NCBI GenBank assembly: GCA_028065725.1
Contig: JAPTVL010000499.1
Span: 1-5,967 of the forward strand
Direction of reading: 5' to 3'
Length of the DNA: 5,967 nucleotides
Origin: Betaproteobacteria bacterium
GTDB lineage: Bacteria > Pseudomonadota > Gammaproteobacteria > Burkholderiales > Rhodocyclaceae
Under the pieces are notes generated by a model. That model was not told the origin of the DNA. It searched no databases and was given only the letters and a program-made list of their open reading frames with translations. Below are positions 5,866-5,967 of the stretch, one piece after another. The position numbers were made by a program, and so were the translations under genes. Position 1 is the stretch's first letter. Every line of letters starts with the position of its first letter.

Positions 5866-5967
5866 CTAGACGCGCACCGGCTCGAAGGTCGCATCGAGAT
5901 TCTGGTCGTCGCAGTAATCCAGAAAGTCGCCGCGCAGGGTGGCGATATGCGCGTCGGCGGGGATGCC
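5866..5967 (-). CDS. gcvR: GcvR-type ACT domain protein, C-terminal end (partial)
   Basis: The last 33 codons of a gene that enters from the right edge and ends at TAG 5868-5866. The sequence reads GIPADAHIATLRGDFLDYCD and then DQNLDATFEPVRV. This matches the end of the second ACT domain of the proteobacterial glycine cleavage system protein R family as I remember it (the P-A-x-x-x-I-A-x-L-R-x-x-F...CD..NLDA..EPV pattern). Family members have two ACT domains that bind small ligands such as glycine, and in E. coli GcvR represses glycine-cleavage genes through GcvA. Whether this protein has that role in this organism is inference. The secreted-protein gene follows 35 bases downstream on the same strand, with no obvious terminator between them. 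Confidence 0.75.
   Translation of the reverse strand, partial: GIPADAHIATLRGDFLDYCDDQNLDATFEPVRV

Noticed and set aside
1..5967. Defence island, toxin-antitoxin pair, CRISPR array, transposon, prophage or tRNA gene.
   Set aside because: I saw no repeat array, transposase or integrase motifs, terminal repeats, cloverleaf sequence or small paired toxin-antitoxin frames.

Overview
The window is GC-rich, densely packed bacterial chromosome. The protein families and their best-remembered relatives point to a betaproteobacterium, possibly of the Thiobacillus / Nitrosomonadales / Rhodocyclales kind. That placement rests on recognising families by eye, not on a search. I see no rRNA, tRNA, CRISPR array, transposase, integrase or phage gene. 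This is mostly ordinary core or near-core sequence with two damaged genes.

Left part (1-2657): a complete rssA-type patatin-like phospholipase gene on the plus strand converges on a minus-strand pair. That pair is a 447-aa signalling protein (degenerate EAL plus HDOD) followed six bases later by a small GIY-YIG (YhbQ/UPF0213-type) protein. The HDOD gene uses a GTG start behind a strong GGAGGA ribosome binding site.

Middle (2658-3498): a hairpin-rich intergenic stretch is followed by a minus-strand gene for a Tll0287-like (DUF3365) exported c-type haem protein. Its reading frame is broken twice: once just after the lipobox cysteine and once just before the CxxCH haem motif. It is annotated as a pseudogene or sequence-error candidate.

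Right part (3499-5967): two plus-strand genes follow, a DUF502 membrane protein starting at TTG and an uncharacterised 323-aa soluble protein. Converging on them is a minus-strand group: the last 33 codons of a GcvR-type ACT-domain protein, a small secreted protein with two cysteines after its signal peptide, and the C-terminal half of a CbiX-type sirohydrochlorin chelatase with no N-terminal half and no start codon. The CbiX break lies about 30 bases beyond the stop of the secreted-protein gene, and a near-perfect 16/17-base inverted repeat ends at that same place.

I found no convincing undescribed multi-gene system. The items most worth checking are the doubly frameshifted haem protein, the truncated cbiX with its junction repeat, and the hairpin in the signal-peptide region of the secreted protein.
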